Assembly (NCBI RefSeq): GCF_040932485.1
Contig: NZ_JBFRBH010000001.1
Coordinates: 620,001 to 684,000, forward strand
Direction of reading: 5' to 3'
Source of the DNA: Gymnodinialimonas sp. 202GB13-11
GTDB lineage: Bacteria > Pseudomonadota > Alphaproteobacteria > Rhodobacterales > Rhodobacteraceae
DNA: 64,000 nucleotides
Each line of letters starts with the position of its first letter. The stretch's first letter is position 1. Position numbers and translations under genes: made by a program. The notes under the pieces were generated by a model. It saw nothing but the letters and a program-made list of their open reading frames with translations. It ran no database searches and was not told the origin of the DNA. Positions 56,100 through 64,000 of the stretch are shown here, piece after piece.

Positions 56100-56683
56100 T
56101 GATCGCGCGCAAACGCAATCTGCGCCTTGAGACAGAGCGTCTGACGCTGCGCTTACCGCGTCATGCGGATTTCCGGCTATGGTCTGCGTTGCGCCAGCAA
56201 AGCCGCGATTTTCTAACTCCGTGGGAGCCGACCTGGGCGGACGACCACCTGACACGGAAAAGCTTCACGGCCCGCGTTTACTGGGCACAGCGTTCCGTTA
56301 ATCAGGGCTCGGCTGTGCCGTTGTTTATATTGCGCCGCTCGGATGACGCCCTGCTTGGGGCGATCACGCTGGACAATTTGCGTCGAGGTCCGGCGCAGTC
56401 GGCAACGCTTGGCTATTGGATCGGCCTGCCATTTGTGCGCCAAGGCTATATGCGAGAGGCTATTGGGGCAGTGTCGCACTATGCGTTCCGTGCGCTGGAT
56501 CTGTCGCGGTTGGAGGCGGCTTGCCTACCCGAGAATGCCGCGTCACGCGGTGTGCTGGAAAAGTCGGGCTTCAAGTATGAAGGCGTCGCGCAGAGTTATT
56601 TGCAGATCAACGGCCGCTGGCGGAACCATGTGCTCTACGCCAATCTGCGCCACGACCGGCGCGGAAAGACGGATGTTGGGTGA
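56099..56683 (+). CDS. RimJ-type GNAT N-acetyltransferase
   Basis: The protein has 194 residues. The start ATG shares the M16 stop (TGATG). RimJ/RimL signs are NLRLETERLTLRLPRHADF, LGYWIGLPFVRQGYMREA for acetyl-CoA and CLPENAASRGVLEKSGF. Such enzymes acetylate the N-terminal Ser/Ala of ribosomal proteins or other targets. It is followed by the FAD oxidase after 31 bases. Confidence 0.87.
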   Translation: MIARKRNLRLETERLTLRLPRHADFRLWSALRQQSRDFLTPWEPTWADDHLTRKSFTARVYWAQRSVNQGSAVPLFILRRSDDALLGAITLDNLRRGPAQSATLGYWIGLPFVRQGYMREAIGAVSHYAFRALDLSRLEAACLPENAASRGVLEKSGFKYEGVAQSYLQINGRWRNHVLYANLRHDRRGKTDVG

Positions 56684-56714
56684 CGGCTCAACGGTCTTGG
56701 ACTAAGTCTGGGAC

Positions 56715-58115
56715 ATGGATTTTCTGGATCAATTGAAACGAACGCTCCCTGCGGAGACATTCCGCGAGGTTGGTGCGCAATACCTCGAGGAACCGCGCGG
56801 CCGCTGGCAGGGTAAGGCCTTGGCGGTTTGCGCGCCTGGTTCGACCGAAGAAGTCTCCAAGCTGTTGGGTTTATGTAATGAATCGCGGGTGCCCGTGGTT
56901 CCCTATTCCGGTGGAACTGGGCTTGTCGGTGGGCAGATCAAGGGGGATGGCCCGGCGCCTGTCTTGCTATCGCTGGAGCGCATGAAAGCGGTTCGTGCCT
57001 TTGATGCAGAGGCCGGAACGCTGACGGTGGAGGCGGGCGCGATTTTGCAGGATGTGCACGGGATTGCGGAGGATGAGGGCTGGATCTTTCCGCTGACCTT
57101 GGCGAGCCAAGGCTCCGCGCGCATTGGCGGGTTGCTGGCCACAAATGCGGGCGGCGTGAATGTGATCCGCTACGGTAATGCACGCGATCTGGTGCTTGGG
57201 GTCGAGGCGGTTCTGGCGGACGGTACGATCGTTAACACCCTGTCACCGCTTAGAAAAAACAACACGGGTTATGATTTGCGGCATTTGCTGATCGGCTCGG
57301 AAGGGACGCTTGGGGTGATCACGGCGGCATCGCTGCGGCTTTTCGCGAAACCGTCTCAGACCGGTGCGGCGATGATAGCTGTAGCGTCACCGGAGGCTGC
57401 ACTGGCGCTGCTAAGGCTGGCGCAGAAGGAGGTCGGAGAGGGGATTTCCGCCTTCGAATTGATCGGGAAGATGGGCTTCGAATTTCTATCCGAGGTGGGG
57501 CCTGAAATCCGCCAACCCTTTGAAAACGCGCCGGAATGGTGTTGTCTGATCGATCTGGGTCTGGCCCATGGCAGCTGTGAGGAGGCGCTTTCCGGGATCT
57601 TCGAAAAAGCCGCCGAGGCGGGGCTGGTCAGTGATGGCGCCATTGCTCAGTCCGAACAGCAGCGCGCGGATTTCTGGGCAATCCGTGAAAGCATTCCTGA
57701 GGCCAACCGGCGGATCGGGTCGGTCTCATCACACGATATCTCCGTTCCCGTTGGGCGCATCCCTGAATTCATTGAGAAGGCGCCTGCGCGGTTGGCGCAG
57801 GTAAATACGTTCAGAATCAATTGCTTCGGGCATATGGGCGACGGAAATCTGCACTACAACGTGTTCCCGATGCCCGGAAAGTCCCGCGCGGATCATGAGC
57901 ATGAACGTGCGGCTGTGAAGGAATGTGTGCATGATCTGGCGCATGAATTGGGCGGCTCCGTTTCAGCGGAGCACGGGATCGGGCGGCTGAAAGTGGGCGA
58001 TCTGGAGCGCTATGGCGATCCGGGCAAACTGGCTGCGATGCGGGCGATCAAGGCCGCGCTCGACCCGAACGGAATTCTGAATCCGGGCGCCGTTTTGCGG
58101 GCCGAGCGCGTGTAA
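56715..58115 (+). CDS. FAD-linked 2-hydroxyacid dehydrogenase (D-lactate/D-2-hydroxyglutarate type)
   Basis: The protein has 466 residues. The FAD-binding PCMH domain holds PYSGGTGLVGG and LASQGSARIGGLLATNAGG, and the C-terminal FAD-oxidase C domain holds the metal and active-site set FGHMGDGNLHYN and SAEHGIGRLK. This is the pattern of GlcD/D-2-hydroxyglutarate dehydrogenases. It would oxidise a D-2-hydroxy acid and pass electrons to the respiratory chain or an electron-transfer flavoprotein; the exact acid is uncertain. Confidence 0.9.
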   Translation: MDFLDQLKRTLPAETFREVGAQYLEEPRGRWQGKALAVCAPGSTEEVSKLLGLCNESRVPVVPYSGGTGLVGGQIKGDGPAPVLLSLERMKAVRAFDAEAGTLTVEAGAILQDVHGIAEDEGWIFPLTLASQGSARIGGLLATNAGGVNVIRYGNARDLVLGVEAVLADGTIVNTLSPLRKNNTGYDLRHLLIGSEGTLGVITAASLRLFAKPSQTGAAMIAVASPEAALALLRLAQKEVGEGISAFELIGKMGFEFLSEVGPEIRQPFENAPEWCCLIDLGLAHGSCEEALSGIFEKAAEAGLVSDGAIAQSEQQRADFWAIRESIPEANRRIGSVSSHDISVPVGRIPEFIEKAPARLAQVNTFRINCFGHMGDGNLHYNVFPMPGKSRADHEHERAAVKECVHDLAHELGGSVSAEHGIGRLKVGDLERYGDPGKLAAMRAIKAALDPNGILNPGAVLRAERV

Positions 58116-58121
58116 TGATCC

Positions 58122-58153
58122 TGTAGTTATCATGTAGTTTTTTTATAACTACA
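58122..58153. other. AT-rich inverted repeat with repeated TGTAGTT
   Basis: TGTAGTTAT (58122-58130) pairs with ATAACTACA (58145-58153). A second TGTAGTT (58133-58139) can pair with the same 3' arm (58147-58153), so alternative stems compete. It includes a T-run (58138-58144). It lies 7 bases after the oxidase stop and may serve as its terminator. Confidence 0.4.
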
Positions 58154-58168
58154 CGATTTTCGCACAGA

Positions 58169-58189
58169 AAGCGGGCGTGTGCCCCGCTT
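58169..58189 (-). terminator. Weak hairpin at the metG end
   Basis: On the minus strand AAGCGGG (58189-58183), a 7-base loop and CCCGCTT (58175-58169) overlap the metG stop. Only a few T's follow, so termination would be weak. Confidence 0.35.
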
Positions 58190-59891
58190 AGGTGCGTACG
58201 CCTGAGAACTTCTCGGCCCATTCCTCACGCTGTTCATCCGCAATCTTGGCGAAAAGGACGTCTGGCACCGTGAACGCATGTCCGGCGGGCAGGGCGTTCA
58301 TGGCGGCATCCGTTGGCCAGGCCAGGTCCGCACCCATTGCGTCGGCCATCGCCTGCGCGGCATCCGGGATGAACGGCGCGGAAAGGCCCGCGTAGAAGGG
58401 GATCAGGTTCAGGGCGAAGCGGGTGATGGCGGCGGCGCGGTCGGGGTCTTCCTTGAAAGCTGACCAGGGAGCCGCGGATTGGAGATATTCGTTGCCGGCG
58501 ACCCAGATCGCGCGCAGCTCAGCGGATGCTTTGCGGATGTCGATGGCGTCCATGTGCGCCTGATAGGCTTTGAGGCGCTTTTCGAGATCGGCGATCAGGG
58601 CCGTTTCCTGATCACTGTATTCCCCGCCCTCTGGCACGGCCTCCCCAAACTTGGAACGGCAGAATTTGGTGATGCGGCTGACGAAATTCCCAAGAACATC
58701 GGCGAGGTCTTTGTTCACATCTTGCTGGAACGCTTCCCACGTGAACTCGGAGTCGGAGGTTTCTGGCGCGTGGGACAGGAGCCACCAGCGCCAATAGTCG
58801 CTCGGCAGGATCTCCAACGCCTGATCCATGAAGACACCCCGGCCCTGCGAGGTCGAGAATTGGCCACCGTCATAGTTCAGGTAGTTGAACGATTTGATGT
58901 AATCGACAAGCTTCCACGGCTGCCCCGATCCGAGGATCGTTGCAGGGAAGGAGAGCGTGTGAAACGGCACGTTGTCCTTGCCCATGAATTGCACATACCG
59001 GACGTCATCTGCACCCTTATCCACACGCCACCAGCGTTCCCAATCAGAAATCGTACCTTCCTCCACAGCCTCGGCGGCACAGGCGATATATTCGATCGGG
59101 GCGTCGAACCAGACGTAGAAAACCTTGCCTTCCATGCCTGGCCAGGGCTCTTCTCCGCGTTTGACGGGGATGCCCCAGTCCAGATCGCGGGTGATCCCAC
59201 GGTCTTGCAGGCCGTCGCCATCGTTGAGCCATTTCTTGGCGATGGAGGTGGTCAGAATTGGCCAATCTTTCTTGCTGTCGATCCAGTCATTCAACTGATC
59301 GCGCATGGAGGATTGGCGCAGGTAGAGGTGCTTGGTCTCGCGCACTTCGAGATCGGTGGAACCGGAAATCGCGCTGCGCGGCTCGATCAGGTCAGTCGGA
59401 TCAAGCTGCTTTGTGCAATTCTCACACTGGTCGCCCCGGGCTTTGTCGTAGCCGCAGTTCGGGCAGGTGCCCTCGATATAGCGATCGGGCAGGAAGCGGC
59501 CATCGGCGTTGGAATAGACCTGTTTCTCGGACACTTCCGAGATCAGGCCAGCCTCGGCCAGACGGCCCGCGAAATGCTGGGTCAGCTTGTGGTTCTGCGG
59601 GCTGGAGGAGCGCCCGAAATGGTCGAAGGACAGGCGGAAGCCTTTTGCCAGTTCGGCCTGCACGGCCCACATCTCGGCGCAATACTCTGCTACGGGCTTT
59701 CCCGCCTTGGCCGCCGCAAGCTCAGCCGGGGTGCCGTGTTCATCGGTGGCGCAGAGAAACAGCACCTCTTGCCCGCGGGCACGCAGATAGCGGGCGTAGA
59801 GGTCGGCAGGCAGTTGCGAGCCAACCAAATTCCCGAGGTGCTTGATCCCGTTGATATAGGGGATCGCCGAGGTGATGAGCGTGCGCGACAT
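58188..59891 (-). CDS. metG: Methionyl-tRNA synthetase
   Basis: The protein has 567 residues. The class I HIGH motif is at KHLGN (residues 17-21), a zinc-knuckle with CPNCG and CENC lies in the connective region, and the KMSKS equivalent is FSTSQGRG. There is no C-terminal tRNA-binding-domain extension, so it is the short form. It charges tRNA-Met. It starts 66 bases past the beta-lactamase-like gene end and is likely monocistronic. Confidence 0.95.
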   Translation of the reverse strand: MSRTLITSAIPYINGIKHLGNLVGSQLPADLYARYLRARGQEVLFLCATDEHGTPAELAAAKAGKPVAEYCAEMWAVQAELAKGFRLSFDHFGRSSSPQNHKLTQHFAGRLAEAGLISEVSEKQVYSNADGRFLPDRYIEGTCPNCGYDKARGDQCENCTKQLDPTDLIEPRSAISGSTDLEVRETKHLYLRQSSMRDQLNDWIDSKKDWPILTTSIAKKWLNDGDGLQDRGITRDLDWGIPVKRGEEPWPGMEGKVFYVWFDAPIEYIACAAEAVEEGTISDWERWWRVDKGADDVRYVQFMGKDNVPFHTLSFPATILGSGQPWKLVDYIKSFNYLNYDGGQFSTSQGRGVFMDQALEILPSDYWRWWLLSHAPETSDSEFTWEAFQQDVNKDLADVLGNFVSRITKFCRSKFGEAVPEGGEYSDQETALIADLEKRLKAYQAHMDAIDIRKASAELRAIWVAGNEYLQSAAPWSAFKEDPDRAAAITRFALNLIPFYAGLSAPFIPDAAQAMADAMGADLAWPTDAAMNALPAGHAFTVPDVLFAKIADEQREEWAEKFSGVRT

Positions 59892-59956
59892 GGGCGGGCC
59901 TCTGCCAAGTGGATTGGCGTTAGCCTTTAGCGCGCAGCGATGGGGGTTGCCAGACC

Positions 59957-61255
59957 CTAGAGAAGTTCAAGCAACTGGTCGATCAGCACGCGGCGCACGG
60001 CCGGTTGTGTGCAAGCGTCCCAATTGATCGAAATCGTCGTGCCGTTGAGGTCATGGATGAACAGGGAGCTGACCCCGCCGGTGGGGTGCGAGGATCGGCA
60101 GAACCGTCCGGTATGGCGAATGCTTTCCCCATTGTCATAGTAGCCGATGGAATAGCCATCTGCGTCCATGCGCGGGTTGACCATGTGCGGTTGATCGGGC
60201 GCAAACCAGTGCCGGGCAAGGCGCGCATAATCCATCGCCGAGATTTCCCATCCGGCATAGGACGAGAGGGAGCCGAAGCGACCCTGGATCACTGCATCCG
60301 TTATGCCAACGGGCGTGACGATGCGGTCCATACAGGCCTGGGCATAGCTTTGGCCCGACAGGGCCTCGACCACGACGCCGAGGACCGCGTAATTGGTATT
60401 GTTGTAGAAATACGTGCCGGGTGTGCCGGTGATCGCGTCTTCTTGCAGCGCGGCGGCGGCCCAACGGCGGTGCAAGCCAAGCGCGCCGTGGGTATCCCGG
60501 GCCATGTTGGATTGCGTCAGGTCAGGGGCAAGGCCGGATGTATGCGTCGCCAGCGAAAGCAGCGTGATATGCTCGTTCCATGGGCGTGGGGTCAGCCCGG
60601 CGGCGGACATCTGTGAGGCAATGTCGCCGAGGGTCGTGTCCCAGCCCAGGCCGGTTTCGATCAACAATTGATCCACGCAGAGGCCGGTGATGGTCTTTGA
60701 CATGCTCATAACGGGGCGGACATCGTCGGCGGTGCGGCCCATGCCGGTGCCGTATTCCGTGCCATCTGGCAAGATCACGGCCATGGCGCCGGTCTCAATT
60801 TCGTTGGCTTGCATCCAGCCGCGCCAGGCCTCGGCCATTGCATCGTAATCCGCGCTTGCCGCGACGGCGCGCGCCACTTCGCCGCGCGGGCCGCCAGCTG
60901 ATGGGGGTGCGATTGTGGGAGGTGTGCCGATGCCCGCGACCTGGCCGAGCGGTTGGCTTTGCACCTGACCGGGAGCGATGGCGACTTGGGTCGGCGCCGC
61001 ACCATTTTCCGGGCCCATGACGGCAAAAAACAATTGTGACAGAACCATCCCGATGCCTGGCGCGTCCTCAGACGGGGCGGGCGCGCTGGGGAAATCTGTG
61101 AGTGTTTCTGGCGCGGGGGCCGTCTCGGGTGCAATTGCGGCGAGTTCGAACCCGTTCATTTCCGTTTCCGGCACGCCGGAGACGTACAGATTCGCCACCA
61201 AAAAGATGAAGACGGCTGCGATCAGCGCCACGATACCACGGGAAAGAAAGGTCAT
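59957..61255 (-). CDS. Membrane-anchored beta-lactamase-fold serine hydrolase
   Basis: The protein has 432 residues. An N-terminal signal-anchor ([18 protein letters not shown]) is followed by a low-complexity Pro/Ala linker of about 110 residues, then the beta-lactamase domain with SMSKT (SxxK), YNNTNY (a YxN-type motif) and HTGRF toward the end. This matches class C/EstB-like esterases or peptidases rather than proven resistance enzymes. Function is open. Confidence 0.8.
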   Translation of the reverse strand: MTFLSRGIVALIAAVFIFLVANLYVSGVPETEMNGFELAAIAPETAPAPETLTDFPSAPAPSEDAPGIGMVLSQLFFAVMGPENGAAPTQVAIAPGQVQSQPLGQVAGIGTPPTIAPPSAGGPRGEVARAVAASADYDAMAEAWRGWMQANEIETGAMAVILPDGTEYGTGMGRTADDVRPVMSMSKTITGLCVDQLLIETGLGWDTTLGDIASQMSAAGLTPRPWNEHITLLSLATHTSGLAPDLTQSNMARDTHGALGLHRRWAAAALQEDAITGTPGTYFYNNTNYAVLGVVVEALSGQSYAQACMDRIVTPVGITDAVIQGRFGSLSSYAGWEISAMDYARLARHWFAPDQPHMVNPRMDADGYSIGYYDNGESIRHTGRFCRSSHPTGGVSSLFIHDLNGTTISINWDACTQPAVRRVLIDQLLELL

Positions 61256-61330
61256 TGCTCTGCTGCGATTTGTTACTTTGCCCGCAGATGAGTGCGGAAT
61301 CGCGTCAGAAATTGGGCCGGAGCGGGGAAT

Positions 61331-62563
61331 TTAGGGGGAGGGGCCGTCCTTGTCGGAGCGGCGGAACAGGCGCCCGACGCTGAAAGACGTGCGCGGGATC
61401 CAGATATAGGGCTGGCGTGTGTCCGACGGCGCACGGCGGCGCATTCGCACGACACCAAAGACGATCAGGCCGATATGGGCGGTCGAGACAAAGTAGAAAA
61501 GAGCCGCCGGGCCATAGGCCGTGATCAGGGCAGATGTGGCCAGAGGGGCGACAATAGCACCGGCTGCGAAACAGAACATCAGCGCGGCTGAGAGCTCGAT
61601 CCGCTGATCATCGCTGGCCCAGTCATGGGCGTGGGCGGCTGAGATCGAATAGATCGGGAAGGTAGTGGCACCGAAGAGGGCGGCGGCGGAGAAAATGCCG
61701 ATGGGGCCAAGGGTTGGCACGGCGATGGTCACGGCGCAGGCGAGGATCGAAGCGGCGGAGAACCAGATCAGCACCCAGCGCCTGTCATAGCGGTCTGCAA
61801 GCCAGCCTGCAGGCCATTGGGCCAGCGCCCCGCCAAGCACGACCGAGGCTAGGAAGAGACCAATCGCATCGGGTTGCAGGCCAACTTGCGCGCCGTAAAG
61901 CGGGCCGGTCATGCGGAAGCTGGCGCTCGACAGGCCAGCAACCACTACGCCAAGCGCGGCCAGCGGTGAAAGCTGCCAGGCGAGGCGGGGGCGCAGGCGA
62001 GGCGCGCCTTGTGCCTCGGGCTGTTTCAGGCGCGTGAGCGTGAGCGGCAGGAGGGCGGCGCAGCACAGAAGTGCCAGCAGGTTGTAGGAGACGTAGGAGG
62101 CCGGGGCGAGCAGGCCGATCATCAGCTGTGCCACGACCTGACTGCCGGTATCGACCATCCGGTAGATGCCCAGGGTCCGGCCTCGGTTTTCGTTGTTGGC
62201 CTTTGCCTGCAGCCAAGCCTCGATCACCGTATAGGCCCCGGCGATGCAAAGCCCGGTGAGGACGCGCATTGCGGCCCAGGCATAGGGATTGATGATCAGC
62301 ATGTGCGCGAGAAGGCCAATCGCGCCCAGGGCGGTGCATACCGCAAAGCCACGGGAATGCCCGACGGCCCCGATGAGGCGCGGGGCCCACCAGCATCCGA
62401 TGAAGAAACCCAGGAAATGCGCCGAGCCCAGAAGGCCGATCTGCCCGTTGCTGAAGCCGAGGACGGTGCCAGACAACACATCGAGCGGCCCCACGCCCGA
62501 AGACGAAAGCTGCAACAGGATCACCGACAGGAAGAGGGCGGCGAATGAGATGAGGAGGCGCAT
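61331..62563 (-). CDS. MFS transporter (YcaD-like)
   Basis: The protein has 410 residues with about twelve membrane helices. The loop between helices 2 and 3 is GCWWAPRLIGAVGHSRGF, and the repeated loop after helix 8 is GWLADRYDRRW, a MFS signature. ALC..GAYTVIEAWLQAKANNENRGR is typical of the YcaD/UhpC-related branch. Substrate is unknown. It is downstream of imuA but separated by a structured 337-base gap. Confidence 0.86.
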   Translation of the reverse strand: MRLLISFAALFLSVILLQLSSSGVGPLDVLSGTVLGFSNGQIGLLGSAHFLGFFIGCWWAPRLIGAVGHSRGFAVCTALGAIGLLAHMLIINPYAWAAMRVLTGLCIAGAYTVIEAWLQAKANNENRGRTLGIYRMVDTGSQVVAQLMIGLLAPASYVSYNLLALLCCAALLPLTLTRLKQPEAQGAPRLRPRLAWQLSPLAALGVVVAGLSSASFRMTGPLYGAQVGLQPDAIGLFLASVVLGGALAQWPAGWLADRYDRRWVLIWFSAASILACAVTIAVPTLGPIGIFSAAALFGATTFPIYSISAAHAHDWASDDQRIELSAALMFCFAAGAIVAPLATSALITAYGPAALFYFVSTAHIGLIVFGVVRMRRRAPSDTRQPYIWIPRTSFSVGRLFRRSDKDGPSP

Positions 62564-62900
62564 GGGAGCGGTCCGGCTGGCTATGGCTCCGGCTTAGGAG
62601 GGTGTTGGCGGCGGTGCAAGGGAATTGGGGCGGGAGTTGCCGCGCGCGCGGGCGTCGCCCACCCACCCACCCCGACGCCCCCCCCCCGCGCTCGCATGGT
62701 TTGCGGCGCGCGATGGGTCTTTGCGGCCAAAGCGTTGAGACCTGCTTAGAAGCGGTTCAGGGCGAGGTCTGCCCTGAACGCGCCCTTTCGAGGGTTTTGC
62801 CCTTGGATCACGCGTCAAGGACAAGCGGCCCCTGGGCCGACGGCTGGCGCCGATCCTTGACCCGCGATCCAAGGGCGGTGTGGGCGTCGCTGGGTTTGGG
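62564..62900. other. 337-base gap between imuA and the MFS gene
   Basis: No gene is supported. It contains several strong hairpins (62756-62876, see that entry) and a C-rich stretch around 62680-62700. It occupies the place where imuB would follow imuA in the usual imuA-imuB-dnaE2 order. Confidence 0.5.
62756..62876. other. Multi-hairpin structured block
   Basis: Four successive structures: TTCAGGGC/GCCCTGAA (62756-62763 and 62771-62778); CCCT-TTCG-AGGG followed by TTTT (62783-62798); an outer pair of 23-base arms with two mismatches (62799-62821 and 62854-62876); and inside it CGGCC-CCTG-GGCCG (62826-62839). The third element with its UUCG loop and T-run is a good terminator for the plus strand. 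The set resembles a mobile intergenic repeat or structured RNA. I cannot name it. Confidence 0.5.
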
Positions 62901-63551
62901 TCAGGCCAGGTGGAGCGTGCGCGCCTGCGCCTGCGACGGTTCCGGTCTGGGTTCAGCGGTGATGGCTACTTTGCCCTGTGTGCCCCGTTCCACCATCCAT
63001 TCCCCCGGCGCGGCGTCGCGGGCGCGCAGGCGGGCGAGGGTCCAGCTTTCGGCGTCAGTGCGGTGGGTTGGGGTGAGGCTCCACCTTGTCTCAATGCCCG
63101 CAGACCCGCCTTCGCCGGGGGTCAGCAAAAGACCTAGCGGCGCGCGGCCTGTCTGTTCGGCCCCGGCCTCAGCCGCCAGATGCAGGCGGCGCACGGGCGT
63201 CAGGCCCGGTGGCTCGGGCAGGTCACAAACCACCAGATCCGAGAGGCCTGTGCGCAACGCCTCTTCCATGCACCACAGAAGATCGGCGGGGCGGCAGCAT
63301 TCCACGAAGATCAGGCGGGCGGGATCAATCTCGGCCCGGACACCGGCCATATGCAGCCGGTCGGGGTGCCAATCGGGGCGGATCCACAGCACCTCACGCG
63401 GGGTCGTCTGCGCCAGCCAAAGGGCAAGGCGGCGGCGGGCAGGACCGCAGGCTTCGTGAGCGCGGGCGCCTTGCAGGTTGAACCGGTCGAGCAGGCGCAG
63501 GCCCGGGCGCGTCTTGCGGTGGGATTGGCGGGTGATGCGGGGCAGGTCCAT
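62901..63551 (-). CDS. imuA: ImuA-like SOS mutagenesis protein
   Basis: The protein has 216 residues from ATG 63551, an upstream in-frame start 12 codons earlier being less likely because it would overlap the SOS box. It aligns with the alphaproteobacterial ImuA-type RecA-superfamily relative: HEACGPARRRLALWLA, VLWIRPDWHPDRL, RLIFVECCRPADLLWCMEEALR and PVRRLHLAAEAG. ImuA supports translesion synthesis with ImuB and DnaE2. Neither partner follows here; a structured gap and an MFS gene do. Confidence 0.82.
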   Translation of the reverse strand: MDLPRITRQSHRKTRPGLRLLDRFNLQGARAHEACGPARRRLALWLAQTTPREVLWIRPDWHPDRLHMAGVRAEIDPARLIFVECCRPADLLWCMEEALRTGLSDLVVCDLPEPPGLTPVRRLHLAAEAGAEQTGRAPLGLLLTPGEGGSAGIETRWSLTPTHRTDAESWTLARLRARDAAPGEWMVERGTQGKVAITAEPRPEPSQAQARTLHLA

Positions 63552-63568
63552 GGAGGAGGAGTATAGAT

Positions 63569-63583
63569 GTTCTTGATATGTTC
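63569..63583 (-). promoter_or_regulatory. LexA-type SOS box upstream of imuA
   Basis: GTTC (63569-63572), seven bases, GTTC (63580-63583): the alphaproteobacterial LexA direct repeat. It ends 17 bases before the imuA ATG. In this region it could also affect the divergent aldo-keto reductase gene. Confidence 0.75.
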
Positions 63584-63649
63584 TCAAGTCTTGCGTTCGG
63601 GACGTGGCCCGCTACTTTGCCCTTTCACGAGACGCGAAAAGGACAGTCC

Positions 63650-64000
63650 ATGCGCCAAATCCCCCTCGGCAACACAGACGAGACGATCACCGATTACTGC
63701 CTGGGCACGATGACCTGGGGCACGCAGACGCCGGAGGCCGATGCCCATCGCCAGATGGACATGGCGTTGGAGGCGGGCATGTATGTGGTCGACACCGCCG
63801 AGATGTATCCCGTAAACCCGATCAGCGCCGAGACCGTTGGCGTGACCGAAGAGATCGTGGGACGCTGGAACGCAGCCAATCCGAGTCGGCGGGGTGAGTA
63901 TACGCTGGCGACCAAGCATTCCGGGCTGAACGACCGCTTTGTACGCTTCGGACAGCCCATCAGCGGGGCCACGTTTACCGAGGCGTTAGAGGGATCGCTG
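63650..64000 (+). CDS. tas: Aldo/keto reductase (Tas-like), N-terminal part
   Basis: The gene runs off the window; 117 codons are present from ATG 63650, with AAAGGACA upstream. LGTMTWGTQTPEADAHRQ and the catalytic region VVDTAEMYPVNP (Asp, then Tyr of the DxxxxY set) followed by LATKHSG (Lys) match the Tas-type aldo-keto reductases. These use NADPH to reduce carbonyls; the natural substrate is not known. It is divergent from imuA. Confidence 0.88.
   Translation, partial: MRQIPLGNTDETITDYCLGTMTWGTQTPEADAHRQMDMALEAGMYVVDTAEMYPVNPISAETVGVTEEIVGRWNAANPSRRGEYTLATKHSGLNDRFVRFGQPISGATFTEALEGSL

Noticed and set aside
59017-59025. A single DnaA box TTATCCACA
   Set aside because: Inside metG coding sequence with no partner box.
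59957-61255. Antibiotic-resistance beta-lactamase
   Set aside because: Fold and motifs fit the wider serine-hydrolase family with a membrane anchor and long linker; no evidence for beta-lactam hydrolysis.

Overview
The window is a GC-rich chromosomal segment from an alphaproteobacterium, almost certainly a Rhodobacteraceae (Roseobacter-group) species. The evidence is the mix of families typical of that group (DUF2842, DUF1467, DUF2065, an FdVI-type ferredoxin, an HflKC/DUF2065/DegP cluster, a split ctaC-ctaB-ctaG-ctaE oxidase operon), direct-repeat GTTC-N7-GTTC SOS boxes, and a GGAGTATTT-type intergenic repeat. It is mostly core-genome housekeeping. I see no rRNA, tRNA, CRISPR array, insertion sequence or prophage.

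Layout. 1-839: 3' end of the glucan glucosyltransferase opgH. 845-3684 (minus): a tightly packed five-gene operon of exported proteins: two related cysteine proteins, a SCO-type copper chaperone, a Tat-signal rhodanese and an alpha/beta hydrolase. 3769-9382: DUF998 membrane protein, EamA transporter, a perfect palindrome of two DnaA boxes in front of a small unknown gene, lysC with a likely internal start, an SDR and a secreted glycosidase-like protein. 9430-10037 is a lower-GC islet. 10038-16015: PLP dehydratase, then AlkD-like, GNAT and PNPOx-like genes with 4-bp overlaps behind glmU-glmS. 16141-23289: gph, DegT aminotransferase, small outer-membrane protein, pyrG, secG, purA. 23339-26014: a very long acidic Glu/Ala-rich protein. 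26192-33855: thiN, rpiA, gor, hflK-hflC-DUF2065-degP. 33928-42210: lipoprotein, an SOS-box-headed DnaE2 C-terminal fragment, ferredoxin, FG-GAP protein, DUF4375 protein, aspS, response regulator, mce-DUF1467, EI24 and nitroreductase genes. 42270-48811: topA, dprA and tldD-GNAT-membrane protein. 49142-58115: cytochrome c oxidase assembly and structure (ctaC, ctaB, small protein, ctaG, ctaE, SURF1), then thrC, M16 peptidase, GNAT and an FAD oxidase. 58188-64000: metG, beta-lactamase-fold protein, MFS transporter, a multi-hairpin intergenic block, an SOS-box-headed imuA and the start of an aldo-keto reductase.

How the parts fit. Aerobic respiration is represented by the oxidase operon; copper delivery to it is covered by CtaG and possibly the SCO-containing exported operon. 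Envelope quality control is represented by HflKC, DegP and SecG. Amino-sugar, nucleotide and amino-acid synthesis is represented by glmUS, pyrG, purA, lysC and thrC. The most notable items are the palindromic DnaA-box pair, the dispersed SOS mutasome pieces (imuA and a dnaE2 tail about 28 kb apart, each with its own SOS box), the paired cysteine proteins beside SCO and rhodanese, the long acidic protein with conserved ends, and a CtrA-like site in front of dprA.
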